Shown here: piece after piece, positions 48,529 to 59,030 of the stretch
How positions within the stretch are numbered: the stretch's first letter is position 1
Layout: each line of letters starts with the position of its first letter
From: Pseudoscleropodium purum
Lineage: Eukaryota > Streptophyta > Bryopsida > Hypnales > Brachytheciaceae
DNA: 64,000 nt
NCBI GenBank assembly: GCA_963969395.1
Contig: OZ017795.1
Coordinates: 20,131,063-20,195,062, forward strand
Direction of reading: 5' to 3'
Notes under the pieces: generated by a model
The model's database searches: none
Told to the model about the DNA's origin: nothing
What the model saw: the letters and a program-made list of their open reading frames with translations, nothing else
Program-made: the position numbers and the translations under genes

Positions 48529-48531
48529 AGT

Positions 48532-50016
48532 GCACCCAACATATTGGAGATGGATCCCTAGTCAACAATGGGTGGTTCTACTATAGCTCTCTATGAGCAT
48601 AGAACAAATTGAAACTATCTTTATAACAAAACAATTCATGTATGGAGTAGCATAGATCGGGGTCAAATTCATTATACTCCATACAAAATCATTTCTTTTT
48701 TGATTTCTTTTCCTTTGGTTAAATCAATTTAGAATTTTTTACAAGATTCAAAACATTTCATGACCTTTAACATAGTTGAGGATATTCAATGACCTTTAGT
48801 AGTTTCACAATTTTATCAATATTTAGGGTTCTATTTGATACTTGCAACTTTACTAATATTCATGACTTTGACTTCATGATTTTTTTTAAGGATTTAAGAT
48901 TTATTATATATTAATATTTTTTCCACTATTCATTTATGCCACATAATGATTTTTGAAATTTTCATATTAGATGCTATATTTATTTATATTTTGAATTAAT
49001 TTTTTTAACAAATCTGAACCTAGTTTAGAATAGTTGTTGTCGGTTAATTTTAGTAGGAAGTTTGTTACTTCTAGTATGCATGTTCCCTTCTAAATGAGCA
49101 TCTAACGCATGTCAACTTGAAGCATGTCCACCTCCACTTGCTCAAATTGGCTTGGCAAGGGCCAGGAGACAAATCAAACCTTACTGTGGCATTGGGCATG
49201 GATTTCAAAGCACTGGGGGTGTCCAATTTTGTCTGAGGTACCCAAGGTTGGTGTGCACAGTGCAATTCTAGTCCGGGCCCAGGGTTGACGGATTTGGCAT
49301 TAATTAATGACACAATTCAGCTTTACACTCCTCGAAAATGGAGGTCGTTGCTCTAGTTAGTTGCAATATAAAACTATTTTTTTAAATTAAAAATTTTTGA
49401 CACCATCATTGTGGGGCAATGAGTCCACTTTTTTAATTAATGGTGGAGTGACCGTGTTTGTGTCACAATGGGGGAGCTGTGCCCGAGGGTGCCAAATACC
49501 ACGGCAACGCCAACCTGCAGTGGGGATTTGGCAGGTTTACGGTGGACAGGCTCTTAATACAGATAGGTGAAGTACTCATCGAACCCCCATCGAAGTTGCA
49601 TCCCCCAATCATCCGACCTTGCCAAGCAAGCCAGGCAGTCCATGAGTACAGTTCATCAACATTCATCCCATAAGGTAGCACAAATGGATGAAATCTTGAG
49701 TTCCACGTTTTCTCAGTGCACGCAGTTAGTGAAGAGGGAAATATATCCAAGACCGACTTTCGCATTGCCCAAGCATCTTTTCCTACCTTGCAAATTCGGC
49801 CAGAAATCCCGAGAGAATTGCTGAGTTTGAGAATCCACTGGAGTATTGCTGCCACTGGAATTAGTGCGAGCTCCACATTCTACATAGTCAGTCGATCTTG
49901 AATTTGTAGCGAGCTCTGTCGAGAAATCAGCTGCTTTGTCCCTTTGGATTTGCTTCTTTTTCAAGTTGTAAGCAAGAGAGTACTTGAGATCTGAAGCTGA
50001 GCATCCAGGAGATGCC
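48532..50016. other. Intergenic DNA and promoter region of the P450 gene
   Basis: 48532-49400 is AT-rich. 49050-50016 has a mixed base composition with overlapping frames on both strands (49463-49876 minus is the longest, and lacks family features). The P450 promoter and leader must lie in the last few hundred bases; no clear TATA was fixed. Confidence 0.4.
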
Positions 50017-52098
50017 ATGGGGATGATGTCTGCGGAAGTGAGGAACGCGCTCGCGGCGGTGGTGGCGAGCGTGATTGTGTATCACGTGCTGAAGTTCTTG
50101 AGGGACGCGGTCTGGGAGCCGCTGAGATTACGTCGCATCATGGCGAAGCAGGGCGTGAGTGGACCCCCATTTCGGTTCCTCCTCGGCCAGATCATGGATA
50201 TGGTGAAGTTCGAGCAGTCATTTCCTGATAATCTTCCTATGGATGACTTCGCCAATTTGTCGCCGACTGTCACGCCGCAGTATGCTTTGTACTTCCCGAA
50301 ATACGGTATTTTTCGATAAGTTGAGGTTAAGATGTGGTCTGTTTCTTGGAATTTGATGTTTCTTGCAGCTATGTCGCAGGTTGTGATGACTTGTGATGAC
50401 TTTGCACAGGCAAAATGTTTGTGTACTGGTGGGGAACGATGACGCGCTTGGTCGTTCGAGACCCTGAGGTTTTGAGAGAATTGATCATCAACAATCACGA
50501 GTCCTTGACGAGGTCTGAACTTGATAATAAGATCGTCTCGCAAGTCATAGGGAAAGGGTTGCTCACTTTGCTGGGACAGAAATGGACCACCGAGAGACGC
50601 ACACTCACTCCCTTCTTTCATCAAGACGCGCTCAAGGTATGCTACAAGTCAAGTTAGTTGGGGTGATGTCCACGGTTTTTGAAAGAACTGGAATGCATTT
50701 GTAGAGTGCATCGACAGTGCACATTGAAATTGTGTCCACAGTTGGAATATAAGTTACATTTTTACTTGGTTATGGCGTGCAGGCCATGGTGGAGGCTATG
50801 GTTAATGGAGTTGCAGCGGAGCTGCAGAAGTGGGAACAGACGGTATCCGATGGAGGTGGTGTGGCGGAAATCGACGTGGTGCCAGATCTTCACAAGATTT
50901 CTGGAAGAATCATCTCTCGGACGGCGTTTGGTGACGATTTCGAAAAAGGGGAGCAGATCTTCAAGTTCCAGACACTGCTTGCGGAGGAGCTCCTAAAATT
51001 CTTCCGCAGTGCAGCGTATTGGCTCGTTCCAGGATCTAGGTATTTCTATCATCCTGGCCATGATTTGATGAAATATAATTCCAGGCAGAACTTTAAGTGG
51101 CGCTTGACATGAATTCGGTGACGTGATTTGTGCAGGTATATTCCTACAAAGGAGAACAGGTTGATGGACCTGTACGGTTCCAAAGTAGATGATCTGCTCC
51201 ATGGCGCCATTGATGGCCGGCGGGCAGCTGTTCAGAAGGGGGAAATTAGCTCTTATGGCGATGACCTCCTAGGGCGCATGCTCACGGCAGCATCCGAGGG
51301 ATGGGGTGAAAACACGCAAGATTTCAACCTTGCGTCTGTGTTCAACAACTGCAAGCTCTTCTACTTTGCAGGCCAAGACACGGTTGCGAATGCAATCAAC
51401 TTCGCGTTGCTAATGCTGGCGTCATATCCCAAATGGCAAGATCGTGCGCGCAATGAGGTGTTGGAGGTCTTCGAGGATGAACAGAATTTTTCTGGTAGTG
51501 CGGTGTCTCGCCTTAAAGTGGTATGTTCATTCTCTGCCCACTCTTTGTCAATGTCATAGGAATTTTAGCTCCGAATGTGTTTTGGGTAAAACAAGGGGTT
51601 CAAGAACTTGGACGGTTGATCGAAATGGTTTATGGCGTTAACTAATGTTTCGACATGGATTTTGGCGTGCAGGTGGGAATGGTATTTAACGAAACATTGC
51701 GACTCTTTCCTCCTGCCGCTGCCCTCACTAGAGTGGCAACAAAGGATTTGCAGTTGAAAGATTTGTTTGTTCCGAAGGGCATGACAATCGAATTTGCTCT
51801 AGCAGCAATTCACCAAGACAGAGACTACTGGGGAGACGATGTTGGAGAGTTCAATCCCGACAGATTTGCCAACGGTGTGTCGGAGGCATGCACTCACCGG
51901 CAAGCGTATTTTCCTTTTGGCCTGGGGCCAAAGTTTTGTATTGGGAACAACTTTGCAGTAATGGAAGCGAAGATCGTGTTGTCCATGGTGCTTCGACGAT
52001 TTCAACTCCTGCCGTCTCCCAAATACAAGCACCATCCCACCATTACGATGGTGCAGATGCCGAAATTCGGTGTGCCCATCATTCTCAAAGCTTTGTAG
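50017..52098 (+). CDS. Cytochrome P450, CYP72 clan
   Basis: Exons 50017-50305, 50410-50636, 50783-51039, 51136-51520 and 51673-52098 give 527 residues. GT-AG introns match in phase. It is a haem monooxygenase, probably anchored in the ER by the hydrophobic N terminus (about residues 8-24), followed by the hinge GVSGPP. Landmarks: I-helix AGQDT (336-340), the ETLR of the E-x-x-R motif (393-396), PDRF (448-451), and the haem loop FGLGPKFCIG with Cys475. In the loop, Lys replaces the more usual Arg two positions before Cys. The N-terminal half (YGKMFVYWWGT, DPEVLRELI, GQKWTTERRTLTPFFH) is typical of the CYP72 clan, which includes hormone-inactivating and specialised-metabolism enzymes. I cannot assign the subfamily or substrate. 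All key motifs are intact. Confidence 0.9.
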
Positions 52099-52667
52099 AT
52101 CTCCATTTGTAGCCTTTAGTCAATATTGCGAATGATATCACACGAAGCTTGTAGGAGACAGTGCTATTTGTGTGTGCTTCGATGATCAAGTGGAGTTCAG
52201 AAGTGAGAAATTTACCCTAGAATCACCTTATCGTACTTTAATTGAATTTTGTCGAAATAGAGCTGAAGCTGTTCATGCCCCTGCTCTAATTTTGTAAGGA
52301 TTGTCATCCAGCATTTTCCAATATCGCCTCAAGACAGTAGTGAATCTGTCCGTGATTTCAAATTGCTTGGAGGCTGGCATGGTTGGGTGCTTTTAGTGAC
52401 GCTATCTTAATCTTCTTTATATTCTCTACGTCTGCAAAATGCAATAAATCTATATTGTATGTGTGTATTTTCATGCAATTGAATTGTGTTCTCTGTTTCC
52501 ATATTGATCTATGAAATAATCTTTTTCGAGTCTTGTTGAAATCTTTTCAAGAGGTGATTATCCGAACTTCCTTTTTCTGTAGGTTGAGCATGTGATGTCT
52601 GAAACCACGGTAAGATAAAAGGGGCAGAAATCGCTCGTTTAAGGAGAAGCAAGCCTTTTTGGAAGAC
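52099..52667. other. P450 3' flank
   Basis: Likely 3' UTR (AATAAA-like AATAAATC near 52442) followed by unassigned sequence. Confidence 0.4.
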
Positions 52668-52883
52668 TGTATGAAGCGAATTTTATTTTTTCTATTTTTA
52701 GATAACAAGAGTGATGCTAAGTTAATTTTAATTATATTTTGTATGAAGCAAATTTTATTTTTTCTATTTTTAGATAACAAGAGTGATGCTAAGTTAATTT
52801 TAATTATATTTTGTATGAAGCAAATTTTATTTTTTCTATTTTTAGATAACAAGAGTGATGCTAAGTTAATTTTAATTATATTT
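52668..52883 (+). repeat. Tandem repeat, three near-identical 72-bp units
   Basis: Units start at about 52668, 52740 and 52812 with TGTATGAAGC. Each then has TTTTCTATTTTTAGATAACA, AGAGTGATGCTAAGTTAA and TTTTAATTATATTT. Only one difference was seen (G/A in AAGCGAA/AAGCAAA). Since 72 is a multiple of three, the array is open on the plus strand as a 24-residue repeat (LFFLFLDNKSDAKLILIIF core), with an ATG at 52671. The minus strand is open too. Coding is unproven; the near identity points to recent origin. Confidence 0.85.
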
Positions 52884-54201
52884 TGTCAATCAAAATGAAT
52901 TAACAGTGATTTTTATCAGTGCAAGGCCTATAGGCATCCATTAATGATCATAGGTTACAGTAGTAATCAAAGCAAACAATTGTTTAAATCGATGAAGGTA
53001 GTCTACATAGCAATCTATATGATGCTCATGCAATTGTAATTGGTTATGAAAGCGTTTAGTGAAAGGGTTACATGATGCCATGGACATTCAAAGTATGTGC
53101 TTTGTATGATGAAGAAACTAACACCAATGAATTGTACATATGAGGTGGTATTTTATTGAAGTACAAAGGAAATAGCAAATAACATCAGAAACTTAGTTTT
53201 GCAAGTTGCATAGCATCAAAAAAGAATGTGTCAAGTACTTTAAGCCAAGCACACATGCTCAGAAGTCGTTCAAACATGTGCCTAAAACAACACATTTTTG
53301 TCATTATTTCTATGTGAAAGGCTCTAGTTCTTGTTTGGTAGTAATTACAAAAGTGGTTGCGTGGCTGTAGGATGCCATCGTTGCTATTCAAAATTCCAAA
53401 AAACCCACCTTCCGGAAAGACTTCATGGGCGCCATTGCATTTCAAAAGTCTCCTTGTCGGAGGTTGGCTCACCCATGTTGTCATTGCCACTCTCTTGCCA
53501 TGCCATTGTTGCTTTCTTGTCCTCTCATTGCCGCTCCCTTGGACCTTCTCAGCCACTAATTGGAATAGAAGCCTTCGTTCAATGGGACCTCATCGGCGGT
53601 AGACTTGGAGGTCGTTGGAGTGTAGTCGTAGTTCTATCCAAGCTCCTCCTCCAATGTATTGACCTGCTGAGTAAGAAGACTCACCTATATAGGAAACGAA
53701 CCTTTGTCTTCAACTTGCTTTTATGAGAATTTCTTAGAAATCAAAAGTGCCTTCTTTGACATTGTAATCCTGACTACCGTCCTTGTCTGTGCAAATTTAG
53801 TGTGCAACAGCGGCTCTATTTTTTTAATGCAACAAATTTTATAGAGAAATATAAGTTTCATTCAACTACTTCTAAGTCTTTCAATTAAAAAGCTATGTGA
53901 AGTAGTACCTATCTAATTGGATGACCTACTATATGTGGTAGGCACAAGCCTCAAGGTTGATGGTCTTGATCCCATTGTTGCATTATAAATATTGTTGTAT
54001 GGTTGAAAGGAAGAGGGTTGCATCATGCTTGGGAAGAATGCAAGCAGTTACTACATGTACTGAAGACAACCCGTGATGCTCCAAAGCTGCAGTTAAACCT
54101 CTTGAAGAGGAGGTAAGTGACTTAAAATCTTCCTCTTCCCTCTTCTACATTCAATTGCAATGCATTGGTTTTTTTTTACAAATTGTAGGTATAACTCCAC
54201 A
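52884..54201. other. Unassigned sequence
   Basis: A less AT-rich part (53330-53730) has open frames on both strands (123 and 131 residues) without family resemblance and without evident splice structure. No gene is called. Confidence 0.4.
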
Positions 54202-57043
54202 TTAAAGTACTCTATAGCCTTGAATAGGGGTGTTTTGCCTTGTTGTTGCATGTAGTTTTTCACCTAAAGCTCTCACATTTTCTACACTCCAAGTTTCTTT
54301 GTGTTTTTTTCTACTTCTAGCAGCTTCTGTCCTTGCTTCCTTTGCTTTTAGTTTCTCAATCTTCTGCTACACCCTCTATTACTTAGTTGCCTCTTTTTCT
54401 AACTTGCGTCTCTTCCATTCTTTTGTAGCTTACTCCCGCTTCATGGTTAGCTCCTCCAATTCTTGTACATGATCCTCTACACTTAGAAGAATAGACTGTT
54501 GATAGTCGATTTGTGGTTTAGTCCTTGTTTTGCTCTTCTCAAAAAACTGCACATGGAAATTTAAGTAACTTTGTGAATCCATTTTCTTCACTATTCTGCC
54601 TCCTTCTTGCTCCATGATGAACTTGTACATTCCCTACATTACTACTAGATGGCAAACCAGTAGTATCTTTTTGTTCTTCACTAGAGCTACTATCTTCTTC
54701 TCTGTGTCTTGAGGCTTCATTGTTGGAACCATCTATTTCTATGTAATACTGAGTGTAGTTAGGCAAATCCTTAGGTACTTCTTCAAAAATTTCCTACATT
54801 TTCCATTCTTCAAGTTCCAATTTCTCTTCCACAACAAATGGACTCCCTTCACTAGTATCTTGGGTTGCTCCTTTTTCTTTTCTTTGGTACGCTTTGCTAG
54901 GACCCATGTTCAAATTCATTGCTTTAGGGTTTATAGGGTAGATTCTAGTGGCTTGAAAGCCCTTAGGGTCAAACCACACTCAAAGGTACCATTGGGATTA
55001 CTTTTGTAGGATAGGACTTGAGTCTTTTTCTAAACTTTTGAAGCTCTCAAGTACTTTTATGTTGTGATTATTTAAAAAAATTTGTGGATGAATAGTATAG
55101 AAATGCATCCCTTTAAAGGAATGAAGAAGAAATTTAATAAAAACAATCTTTCAAAAGATGTAAATCACCAATTTTAAGGCTAAAAATAGTATCTTTATTA
55201 CAATATAGCACTTTAAATAGATTTTTTTATCCAAATTTTTTAATCTTCTAAAAAATAAAATTGTAAAAAAGAATTTTAGTAATTAAATTTTGGACTAAAA
55301 AAAGTATAATTTTTTAATCAATTTATTGATTTTTGCCAAATTCTTGATTTAATCTTTTTTTTTTAATTAAACATTCAATTCCAAAAATAGCTTTCATAGG
55401 AACCTTGATGTAAATAATATAAACACTTTTTATTTTATTACAATCATCATTTGGATTACTTTTCATATTGAAATGGACGTTCACATGTTTTTACTTTTGA
55501 ATATTATAGAAAATGAAAAAATATTCAAATTGTAGCAAATGAGTCTTTTTCTACTTTATCATATGAATATATGTATATATGATTTTTTTTAATTCAATCA
55601 CATTATTATTCATTAGAAATTAGACCCCTTTTCTACCATTGAAAAACCTGACAAGCTAACATCTAAACTTCAATTCAAACTTTAGTAGAGAAGTTTAGAT
55701 TTTTTTGTGAATAAAAAAATATGAATCTTAAAATGACTTGGAATACTACTAGAAAAGGACTAAAATGACTACATTTAATAGATTAGCCTTAAAAAACAAT
55801 AGCTACAAAGAAGATACATTGCAAATTTCAATGTGTCTGACCCCTTTTGTGGTCCATTCGAGTGTGATTTGACCCCTTAGTAATGTTTTGAAAAGAGAGA
55901 GCTCTTTTAAGACTATGAGAGACCCATTGAGACAAATCTTCTTTCACTAGCATCTGGCCTTTGTGATTCAACTCCATTTATCCCTATAAGCTCTGAAAGA
56001 TAACTTGAAAGGTTTAAAACAAGGTACATCTAGAGGCTGTAAAGCATGAGATGTATTTGAAGGAAAGGTCAAGAGATTCAGACCCCTAGCCTTTACTAAT
56101 TTGATGACATCTAAAGACACATGTGATTTATGACCATCTAGAATAAGCAAATATCTATTAGATGGTGATATTCTGTAGATGTCTGATACATTCTTCAAGA
56201 AATGGGACATTGAAGCTCAAAAAAGATTAGTAGTCATCTAGGCCTTTTCCTATATAGCCATTACAACTCCAATTTCTCCTGTCTTCTTTAGGAAATTCCT
56301 TCTTCTTCTTATGCTTTTAAAGATATAAAAATTTGGAATTTTTTCTCCTTTTGCATTAATGCAAGCTAATATAGTTATCCACTCTTTTTGATATAGAGTT
56401 ACCATGTGAACATTTTTGCTTCCTCTCTTAGCAATGACATAGCCTCCACCATCTTTCCAACATGTGTCCTACTTTTGTTACAATTCTAGATTTGCTAGGG
56501 TTCATAGTTGTGACTGTCATACATAAGTTGAAGATTGTTATAAGAATGAAGCTACACTCTTTGAACACAAACTTTTGGCTCTTTTTTGTTCTAAGGCTTG
56601 AGCTTTCCTTATACTTAGTTCTTCATGTCTTTTTCTAAAACCCCTAACCCATCCTAAACCAGGAATTCCATCTACGAAGGGTGTCACTTTTGATTGGGTG
56701 AGGATGCCAACCTTCTCTCTCAATTGCCCTACATTGAGAGAGAAGTACAAATCTTGCTTTTTCACCAAATACTCCACTAACTTTTTTTTTCTTCATCTGC
56801 TAAGACAACTTTCTTCCCTCTTTTACTTTGCATGGTGGTGCCATATATGTGTCCCCTGAAGCTAGAGGCAAGTATGTCATTAGCCCTTGTAGCACTTCTT
56901 ATGGTCAGATCCTCATCTACATCAACTATAGTCATTTTCAATTGTTCACAAGTCCAATTTCCATTTTTTTTCCTCTTACGCTTTGATCTCCTACTTGTTG
57001 GTTCAACAAAGTTTTCCACTATGCTAGGCATGTGAGGACCCAT
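54202..57043 (-). pseudogene. Pogo-like (Tc1/mariner superfamily) transposase, broken
   Basis: Minus strand from ATG 57043. An N-terminal psq-type helix-turn-helix (NWTCEQLKMTIVDV) is followed by a CENP-B/Tc5-type DNA-binding part (VTPFVDGIPGLGWVRGF, near 56640-56700). Then come the DDE core segments: GSKNVHMVTLYQKEWIT, LLILDGHKSHV (second catalytic Asp, near 56150) and HALQPLDVPCFKPFK (third Asp, near 56030). The C-terminal part has FQATRIYPINPKAM and a charged coiled-coil tail ending at about 54202. Frameshifts occur at the 9-T run 56782-56790, near 56540 and within 56220-56500, with further stops. Positions 54966-55876 are a later insertion. Such transposases cut and paste at TA; none of the TIRs of this copy was located. 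Confidence 0.8.
54966..55876. mobile_element. PIF/Harbinger-type non-autonomous element, 911 bp, inside the transposase
   Basis: Ends are GGGTCAAACCACACTC on the left and the complement of GGGGTCAAATCACACTCG on the right. TTA flanks both sides (54963-54965 and 55877-55879), the 3-bp target duplication usual for PIF/Harbinger. With the element and one TTA left out, the host frame reads directly from NITK into GFQATRIYP, the expected transposase order, which fixes the insertion point. The interior is AT-rich and without a gene. Confidence 0.85.
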
Positions 57044-57600
57044 ACCTCCCTAAGGAATCGCATTGAAAATTTGGGCTATGGATTTACCAAGTCTTCTTAT
57101 TGCTCATGTTGAACAAGGCACTGTGCGAAGCGACAACTGTTGTGGAATTGGAGGTGAAGTCATCGACGTCAAATGAGGCTCTAGGGAGGCCCATGTGTAG
57201 TCGACGGAGTTGAATTCTCTTTCCTCCCAATGCCGTGTACTATGGTCATCCACAGTAGAGTTGATGAAGTCTTTTGCGAGCTGCTTTTGTGTTGGCAAGT
57301 TGGAGAAGCTTCGCTAGGGACCGGGGGCTATCGGTGCCTCTTTTGTTGAAGTCTGTGCTCCTTCAGTCGAGAAACGTTGAGATGCCGTACGTTGGCTTGC
57401 TTGTGGTGGGCCCTCTTACCTGTTGACTTCAACTGTGTTGCATACTGGGTCGGTGCAAGCCACCTTCGATTTCAACTCTGCAGCTTCCGGAGTTGTCTTC
57501 CTCGGGTCTTGAAGCTGATTTGGTCCTCCAAGCCCCATCTATGGAGATGCCTTGTCCTCCGTCGCTTGCTCTATTACCTATAGTGTAACAACAATGGGGT
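57044..57600. other. Mixed-composition flank of the transposase remnant
   Basis: Less AT-rich than its surroundings, with short frames on both strands (57104-57298 minus, 57377-57583 plus). No family recognised. It may be element leader or captured host sequence. Confidence 0.35.
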
Positions 57601-57648
57601 CCCTAGCTAAGTTTTGTATTCCTACTAGGGATCCCTAGTTCTCCGTTG
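57587..57648. repeat. Small inverted repeat
   Basis: AACAACAATGGGGTCCCTAG pairs with the complement of CTAGGGATCCCTAGTTCTCCGTTGTT across a loop of about 20 bp. Possibly a hairpin or MITE relic. Confidence 0.4.
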
Positions 57649-57715
57649 TTGGGCTTGTATTCATTGCTGATGACCACTTGAAATCCACCTGTTGTAGACG
57701 GCTTAGTGTAGATTG

Positions 57716-57967
57716 TCACTTTGACATGGGAAACTTGTCTAATTTTCTGAGATTTAATTCAATTGGCACTCCATTGTCCACTATTGAATCAGTTGCCATA
57801 GTATCTTCAAGTTCATATGCTTCCATTTGCTAAAACCAATGGCGATCTTCCTCCCTTTTAGCCCATGATTGTAAGTAGCTCTGCATTTTATTCATCACAA
57901 GAATCATCTTCATCATAGTTTGATTGACTACTTCCCCAACTTCTTTGCCTATGTCAACTTCCTCCAT
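57716..57967 (-). pseudogene. Degenerate unrecognised open frame
   Basis: From ATG 57967 on the minus strand, an 83-codon frame is broken only by one TAG (in HWF-stop-QMEAYELED). The composition (MEEVDIGKEVGEVV, then NGVPIELNLRKLDKF) looks protein-like rather than random. I do not recognise it. Position and strand suggest it belongs to the same decayed element as the pogo-like transposase. Confidence 0.35.
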
Positions 57968-58944
57968 GACTATCCTCATTAGAAATATTGTTGTCAGTCA
58001 TGTTGTGGGAATGAAGCTTCAATTTTTGACACAAATTCTTCAAGACAATTGCAATCAAAGTGCTTGATGAATGTACTACTCTTCTAGAATATCAATGTTT
58101 CCAAGCTCTACACTGTTGGATTGGATACAATTCTTAGGGATAAGTTTTGGGGAAGAGCACCTAACTATTGAATTACTAAAAGGTTATTTTTCCAAAGATT
58201 GTTAATTTCCTTTCTTATAATTTAATGAACTAGTGTTCTACTCTTCCTAGAAGTGATGGCTTCTACATATATAAGCACGCCCTCTTTAAATATAAAACCT
58301 CTGCACTTGTCAATTTAATGAATGCTTTAAGTTGAGAAATCAATCATTTTGATTTTAACCCCTCAAAAAACTACCTTTGTACATCCTCATTCAATTCACT
58401 CTCCATTCAAAACACATTTTGCATGCATTGTAGTAAATTTGTTTCTATTTCATTTTGTGCTTTTCAAAACTTAGTAGTAATTAAAGTTCAGACATTAAAG
58501 TTTGCCCTTCCTACTCCTTAGTAGGATAAAACCGAGCACAAGCAATTGTTTTCTATACCAATTTCCACTTTGTTCCATTTCTATATTTGTTTGCACAATT
58601 TCAGACTCTTCTAGAGGAGTGGTTCTTAAAGCCTGCACAATTTTCAAGCATTCTCCTATAGACCAACAATTTTTTTTCAAAAACACACTCAACTTGAAAT
58701 CCCTATTCAGACTACAATAACTGAAGGTCACATTTGACAAATTATTGCCGAATAATGAATTAAAATCAAAAGGATTCATTCAATGGTTCATTTTTTTATA
58801 TTATTAAATCATTTGGTAATTATAAAATAAAATATTATTTTTTTTTACAAATCTTTGAATAATTTTAAGAGTTGGATGAAATTTTCTTTAGTGGATGGTA
58901 ATCATAGCTTTTAATGAACTTATTTTTTTATAGTGACAATAAAA
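57968..58944. other. AT-rich gene-free stretch
   Basis: A 94-residue minus-strand ATG frame (58495-58779) is present but unrecognised. Nothing else. Confidence 0.4.
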
Positions 58945-58949
58945 ATTGC

Positions 58950-59030
58950 CAATATATGGTATAAGCCAATGAAAATGGTTGTTGTCAATATGGTATTGAA
59001 AGTAGCTATTTTCATTGGCTTATATATTAG
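58950..59030. repeat. Inverted repeat hairpin with about 25-30-bp arms
   Basis: ATAAGCCAATGAAAATGG on the left pairs with the complement of CTATTTTCATTGGCTTATA on the right, with a short loop. Looks like a foldback relic. Confidence 0.6.

Noticed and set aside
49463..49876. 137-residue minus-strand frame upstream of the P450
   Set aside because: No domain or family resemblance, and overlapping frames of similar length occur on the other strand.
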